Under the pieces are notes generated by a model, which saw nothing but the letters and a program-made list of their open reading frames with translations, ran no database searches and was not told the origin of the DNA. DNA of 64,000 nt from Ignavibacteriales bacterium (GTDB lineage: Bacteria > Bacteroidota > Ignavibacteria > Ignavibacteriales > Melioribacteraceae), in assembly GCA_021740915.1 (NCBI GenBank), contig JAIOYW010000006.1, forward strand, positions 168,618 to 232,617, read 5' to 3'. A program made the translations under genes and the position numbers. Positions 60,158 through 64,000 of this stretch are shown piece by piece (position 1 is the first letter of the stretch; every line of letters begins with the position of its first letter).

Positions 60158-62311
60158 ATGGAATCAAAAAAGAGCCGATTGAAGGAATTACGTTTTAAGT
60201 TTTTCGTTTTTCCACTGATTCTTGCGATTGTTTACTTTTTTTCTAATTCAGCAAGCTTTGAATTTCTCGGGATTGACATTCTTTTTTCCCTCAGAGGCAA
60301 TATTCAGCCGGATCCAAAAGTTGTTATTGTTGAGCTGACAGAAGCTGATATCCAGTATCTTGGATTCCCAATACCACGGGATCAGTTGGGACTGCTGCAT
60401 GGGATCCTGACCGAAGCCGGTGCCGAGCTTATCGGTTACGATATGTTATTTAATCCTTTCAGATTCGATTCTGAGGGAGATATCGATTTTGCCCGTATAA
60501 ACTATCTTTGCGGAAATGCCGTGCAATCAGCCGCGCTTCACATCACAGGAAAAAGTGAATATTCCGGTGTAAGTGAAGTGGATACGCTGCCCGGTTTTGA
60601 ATACTTTCTTTATAGTCTTGATAATGGCAGTACAGCTTCTTTCTGGAATGCTTCAGGAATTAATTCACTGCCGTATGATAGTCTGCTCAGTTCTGCAGTC
60701 GCATTAGGGCATATATCAATCGATAACACCAACGATGGTATTTTTCGAAAGGTGCCTCTTTTTGTGAGGTATGAGAACAAGTACCTTCCTTCGCTTGGCT
60801 TTTTGATGTCGGATGCAGCTTGGGATACAGAAAATATTATAGATTTTGACAAAAAGGACATGATTTTAACCATTCGGGGGATAGAAGGCAAACCTGATTT
60901 TAGAATTAAAACTGACGCAACCGGTTCGGTAATTCTTAATTATTATGGAACTTATTCCGATTATCCGCGGCACTCTTTTGCAGAGATTGTTAATCTGTTT
61001 TATGAGGCAAAATACGATTCGCTGGAAAACCTCTTTTTCGGGAAAACCGTAATTATCGGACATTCTTCCAATATGGTAGGGGACTACGGTCCAACGACAT
61101 TCGACAATTTTGCTCCCCTGGCGATTACACATGCTACGCTCGCCTCAAACCTCAATCAGAAGAATTATCTTGTTTCTGCGGGGGCTTTTAAGCAGATATT
61201 ATTTGTGATTATTGTCCTTGGTATGGGATTGCTGCTTCAGCAGATTAATAAAATCAGTCTTGTGCTTGCAGGTACTTTAGTGCTGATGATCTTTACTTTA
61301 CTATATGCTTATTACGAGTTTTCCTTCAACTTTTTATGGCTGCAATATTTTCAGGTATCGGGAGCAGTTCTTTTGCTTACGGTTTCTGTTCAGTCCTTCA
61401 GATTTTTCATATCCGAAATGGAAAAAAGGAAACTGCAGTCAGCCTTTATTCAGTATGTGCCGGAACCCTTCGTTAAAAAAATTATCGAGAAACCAGAATT
61501 ACTCAAACTGGGCGGGGACAAGCAGGAACTTACAGTCATTTTTTCGGACCTGGCGGGGTTTACGGGTATCGCTGAAAGACTTACTCCCGAACTTATGGTT
61601 GAACTATTGAATGAATATCTTGATGAAATGACGGATATCATAATGAAATACGGGGGTACTCTCGATAAATACATCGGCGATGCAATAATGGCATTCTGGG
61701 GTGCTCCAATTCCAATGAATGATCATGCTGACCGTGCATGTCAGTGTGTTCTTGAGATGATTGACAGACTGAATGTACTTAGGAAAAAATGGAATTCGGA
61801 GGGGCGCCCGGATATTTTTGCCCGGTACGGTATTAATACAGGCAATGTTGTTGTTGGGAATATTGGCTCGAAGAAACGATTCAATTACACAATCATCGGT
61901 GACCCGGTAAATCTTGGCGCAAGACTTGAGCCTGCTAATAAGGCTTTCGGAACTACAGTTATGGTGTCAGAATTTACTCTTGCCCGTACTTCCGGAGAAT
62001 ATTACACGCGGTTACTCGATAAATTAGTCGTCAAAGGCAAGAAGGATCCTGTCAGAGTATATGAACTAATAAAAATTAAAGACTCATCCGCTCCGGATCC
62101 AATAATCGAGGAGCAGATAAAAATTTATAATGAGGGCTTAGAATTTTATCATGAGAGGAAATGGCAGGAAGCGATTGAGACATTTAGAAAATTAACTGTT
62201 CCGGATGAGGATGACGGACCGGCATATACGTATATCAATCGTTGTATTGCCTATCAGATTGAGCCGCCGCCTGATGAGTGGGATGGTGTATTTTTTATGA
62301 AAACCAAATAA
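60158..62311 (+). CDS. CHASE2-domain adenylate cyclase
   Basis: 717 aa from the ATG at 60158 (AAAGG 11 bases upstream; an ATG at 60149 is close behind it). An N-terminal helix, a CHASE2 sensor domain outside the membrane (about 40-340), three membrane helices (350-420) and a class III cyclase domain (about 455-640) are seen. Metal Asp residues lie in 'FSDLAGFTGIAERLTPELM' and 'YIGDAIMAFWGAP'; 'TIIGDPVNLGARLEPANKAF' has the Asp and Arg of the active site. The Lys in GTLDKYIGD favours ATP. The end is a TPR-like stretch. It reports envelope state through cAMP; two CRP-like targets are plausible. Confidence 0.88.
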   Translation: MESKKSRLKELRFKFFVFPLILAIVYFFSNSASFEFLGIDILFSLRGNIQPDPKVVIVELTEADIQYLGFPIPRDQLGLLHGILTEAGAELIGYDMLFNPFRFDSEGDIDFARINYLCGNAVQSAALHITGKSEYSGVSEVDTLPGFEYFLYSLDNGSTASFWNASGINSLPYDSLLSSAVALGHISIDNTNDGIFRKVPLFVRYENKYLPSLGFLMSDAAWDTENIIDFDKKDMILTIRGIEGKPDFRIKTDATGSVILNYYGTYSDYPRHSFAEIVNLFYEAKYDSLENLFFGKTVIIGHSSNMVGDYGPTTFDNFAPLAITHATLASNLNQKNYLVSAGAFKQILFVIIVLGMGLLLQQINKISLVLAGTLVLMIFTLLYAYYEFSFNFLWLQYFQVSGAVLLLTVSVQSFRFFISEMEKRKLQSAFIQYVPEPFVKKIIEKPELLKLGGDKQELTVIFSDLAGFTGIAERLTPELMVELLNEYLDEMTDIIMKYGGTLDKYIGDAIMAFWGAPIPMNDHADRACQCVLEMIDRLNVLRKKWNSEGRPDIFARYGINTGNVVVGNIGSKKRFNYTIIGDPVNLGARLEPANKAFGTTVMVSEFTLARTSGEYYTRLLDKLVVKGKKDPVRVYELIKIKDSSAPDPIIEEQIKIYNEGLEFYHERKWQEAIETFRKLTVPDEDDGPAYTYINRCIAYQIEPPPDEWDGVFFMKTK

Positions 62312-62421
62312 TATTTTAAGAATTAATCAAATATGGAGGTAGCAGAATAGGGTTATCCGGGATATACTTGATGCAGGAATATTGAACAATTCATTTTATT
62401 AACTAATAATTTGGGGTTATT

Positions 62422-63708
62422 ATGAAAAAATATGTAATGACGCTCTTTCTCGTTATTTCTTTTCTCTCGGCAGAAAGATTAAATGCTCAGCCTGGCTTTT
62501 ACGGACTCGCAGAATTTGTTGAAGTTTCAGCGAGTGAGGAAGGTTTTAACATCAATTACCGCCTTGATGTTGAATTTTCCTCAAAAGTGACTTTGGAGGC
62601 GCTTCAGAATTTCAATCCGCTCTCTGGGTTGTCTCAGCAGCCCGGTGTTTCAGTTAGTATCGGAAAATTTTACGACCTTGAATACTGGAATGCCATACGT
62701 TTCAGGATCACTGTGAACGGAAGAACAATTTCAAATACATTCGGCAGGCAGCCTGCTAATTCTGCATTTGATGCATACAACGGGGCTGTCGGAGAATTAA
62801 GCGATTGGTTGGAAGCCAATCTTGAATCATTGTTAACCGGCAGTCTTGTACCGACTGAGGCACCTTCTAATCCGATTGCCTTACAGAACATACAGGTTTT
62901 CCGGAATCAAGTATTTTCGAACAAGGCTGTTCCGAAAGCCAGCAGGGAATCAAAAGCAGGGCAGGCACCCAAATCAGGCGAAACGAGTGATGGAGGTCAG
63001 GTATCAAACCTTACCCTTATTCAGATGTCCCAGCGGCAGTTCACCGATGCTGATCTCGGTTATGATATGTTCAGCATCAGTTCAATCGATGGAAGTTCGC
63101 TTAATATTTCCGGCGGCTACGGTAAAACAAGCGCAGATGAAAAATGGACTTACGGCGGAAATGCAATTGTTAGCAGCCTCTCGCTGGATGTTCCGAATGC
63201 TGAGAGCAAAGCAAGTTATTCTGTTGCAGGTTTCCTGAACCGTTCTCTTTACAAGGATGAAAAAGCCGATTCATACGATGATGCATATGTTGGTGCAAGC
63301 GTAAATTACCTGTCAGATGGCTGGAGCGACATTAATTTCTTCGGCGCTGCACTTTTCGGCATTTTCACCAGGACATTCAGTGATGGAAAAGTCATCAATG
63401 CAGGGGTGATGTATAATTTTGCTAATGGTGACAAGAACATGCTGAATTTCCTTAATGCTGCAGGTTCCTATGGGTTCCCGGTCGGCGAGCAGCTTGCATT
63501 CAATATCGAGGCAATCCTCACACATACAATGGCTTCCTATGATGGCACTTCTCTTGAATTGAAAAGTCCGACGACACTTAATTTGGGAGTCACGGGGTTG
63601 TATTCATTCAGTCCGGCATTCAATCTTAATGTTGGTCTGCGTAAAGCTTTGCTGATTGAAGATTACAGTAATCTCGAAATCCGGGTTGGTTCTCGCTGGA
63701 GATTCTGA
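62422..63708 (+). CDS. Outer-membrane or secreted beta-barrel hypothetical protein
   Basis: 428 aa. A signal peptide (ending ERLNAQ) is followed by a curli-assembly-like segment of about 130 residues (FYGLAEFVEVSASEEGFNIN) and a C-terminal region of alternating aromatic strands ending 'NLEIRVGSRWRF' with a terminal Phe, as outer-membrane barrels do. Last gene of the CsgG-like/cyclase region, 110 bases after the cyclase. The family is not recognised. Confidence 0.65.
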   Translation: MKKYVMTLFLVISFLSAERLNAQPGFYGLAEFVEVSASEEGFNINYRLDVEFSSKVTLEALQNFNPLSGLSQQPGVSVSIGKFYDLEYWNAIRFRITVNGRTISNTFGRQPANSAFDAYNGAVGELSDWLEANLESLLTGSLVPTEAPSNPIALQNIQVFRNQVFSNKAVPKASRESKAGQAPKSGETSDGGQVSNLTLIQMSQRQFTDADLGYDMFSISSIDGSSLNISGGYGKTSADEKWTYGGNAIVSSLSLDVPNAESKASYSVAGFLNRSLYKDEKADSYDDAYVGASVNYLSDGWSDINFFGAALFGIFTRTFSDGKVINAGVMYNFANGDKNMLNFLNAAGSYGFPVGEQLAFNIEAILTHTMASYDGTSLELKSPTTLNLGVTGLYSFSPAFNLNVGLRKALLIEDYSNLEIRVGSRWRF

Positions 63709-63726
63709 TCAGTTAAATATTCTTTA

Positions 63727-63750
63727 CAGCCCCCGGCAGCGGGGGTTGTT
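63727..63750 (+). terminator. Terminator after the barrel gene
   Basis: A CCCCC / GGGGG stem with short flanks (AGCCCCC-GGCAGC-GGGGGTT), then TTGTTAATTTT. Confidence 0.75.
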
Positions 63751-63780
63751 AATTTTAAATTATAACTTATTCTAAATCAC

Positions 63781-63809
63781 TTGACACTATTTTCTAAAAA
63801 AGTTATATT
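63781..63809 (+). promoter_or_regulatory. Sigma-70-like promoter of tRNA-Asn
   Basis: TTGACA (63781-63786), a 17-base spacer and TATATT (63804-63809), 29 bases before the tRNA 5-prime end. Almost consensus. Confidence 0.8.
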
Positions 63810-63837
63810 TACAAACTCTTTTTGAAGAGATATTTAT

Positions 63838-63909
63838 TCCGCGATAGCTCAATGGTGGAGCATTCGGCTGTTAACCGAAGGGTTGCAGGTTCGAGTCCTG
63901 CTCGCGGAG
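63838..63909 (+). tRNA. tRNA-Asn (GTT)
   Basis: Complete cloverleaf: acceptor TCCGCGA / TCGCGGA, D stem GCTC / GAGC, anticodon stem TTCGG / CCGAA with loop CTGTTAA (anticodon GTT), T stem GCAGG / CCTGC with loop TTCGAGT, and discriminator G. CCA is not encoded. It has its own promoter and terminator. Confidence 0.97.
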
Positions 63910-63911
63910 CG

Positions 63912-63934
63912 AAACCCGACGCAAGTCGGGTTTT
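63912..63934 (+). terminator. Rho-independent terminator of tRNA-Asn
   Basis: A perfect 9-bp stem AAACCCGAC-GCAA-GTCGGGTTT, then TGTATTTT. Confidence 0.9.
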
Positions 63935-63939
63935 GTATT

Positions 63940-64000
63940 TTAAACCGAAGGGTTGTCCCGTCAGAGCGGGACTCGCGGAGCGAAACCCGACGCAAGTCGG
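63940..64000 (+). repeat. Degenerate duplicate of the tRNA-Asn 3-prime half
   Basis: TTAAACCGAAGGGTTG, then a changed arm TCCCGTCAGAGCGGGA in place of the T arm, then CTCGCGGAGCGAAACCCGACG as in the tRNA tail and terminator. It repeats the tRNA from its anticodon loop to the terminator stem and runs to the window edge. Confidence 0.8.

Noticed and set aside
1..64000. CRISPR array
   Set aside because: No set of regular direct repeats with unique spacers is present. R1-R4 are too long and too far apart, and GCTCAG-type repeats are scattered.

Overview
The window looks like a chromosome segment from the Ignavibacteria / Chlorobi-Bacteroidota lineage. The main evidence is the secreted protein at 29642-30868, which ends in a type IX secretion (Por) sorting domain of the style common in that group. 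A TonB receptor with a carboxypeptidase-like plug, CRP proteins with a minimal C-terminus and many AT-rich, Shine-Dalgarno-led genes agree with this. The assignment is by eye; no 16S or other taxonomic marker is present.

Layout. 1-5804: secreted or surface proteins, a TonB-dependent receptor and a CRP-type regulator. 5931-10047 (minus) plus 10659-11429 (plus): polysaccharide assembly genes (two glycosyltransferases, a methyltransferase, a flippase, a GT2) around a secreted H-type lectin. 11426-15496: housekeeping genes (NAD kinase, thioredoxin-like protein, SixA phosphatase, polyphosphate kinase). 15488-23828: a decayed accessory region with a broken REP-associated transposase, gene relics, an HNH nuclease / methyltransferase-HIT operon with a broken DUF4007 gene, an ATPase + DUF4276 pair, and a toxin-antitoxin pair whose toxin carries a stop codon. 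24307-33470: a plus-strand catabolic or uptake cluster (GbsR regulator, SDR, KAS III-like enzyme, sodium symporter, acyl-CoA ligase, T9SS protein, outer-membrane barrel, hydrolase). 33607-52724: a defence island with MntA plus a broken HepT, a six-gene type I restriction-modification locus, an IS110-family element with a possible bridge-RNA region, a four-gene operon (glycine-zipper protein, UDG-like protein, unknown protein, Ycf46-like AAA ATPase), a Fic protein and a RhuM-Doc fusion. 53027-63909: a DMT transporter, a deacetylase-like protein, TruA, a CsgG-like / transglutaminase / CHASE2-cyclase operon, an outer-membrane protein and tRNA-Asn.

Most notable pattern. Four copies (R1-R4) of a roughly 300-bp AT-rich noncoding element lie at about 20283, 22735, 49404 and 51190. 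All have the same orientation, and each sits about 70-330 bp upstream of the first gene of a different defence-like minus-strand operon: HNH/MTase-HIT, ATPase/DUF4276, the glycine-zipper operon, and Fic. They could be a shared promoter or regulatory RNA, or the mobile edge of defence cassettes. The glycine-zipper operon and the methyltransferase-HIT/HNH operon are the best candidates for poorly described defence systems. Two attC-like structured repeats and in-frame 'TTCGAC...GCTCAG' repeats within the restriction genes add to the picture of a cassette-built, partly decaying island.
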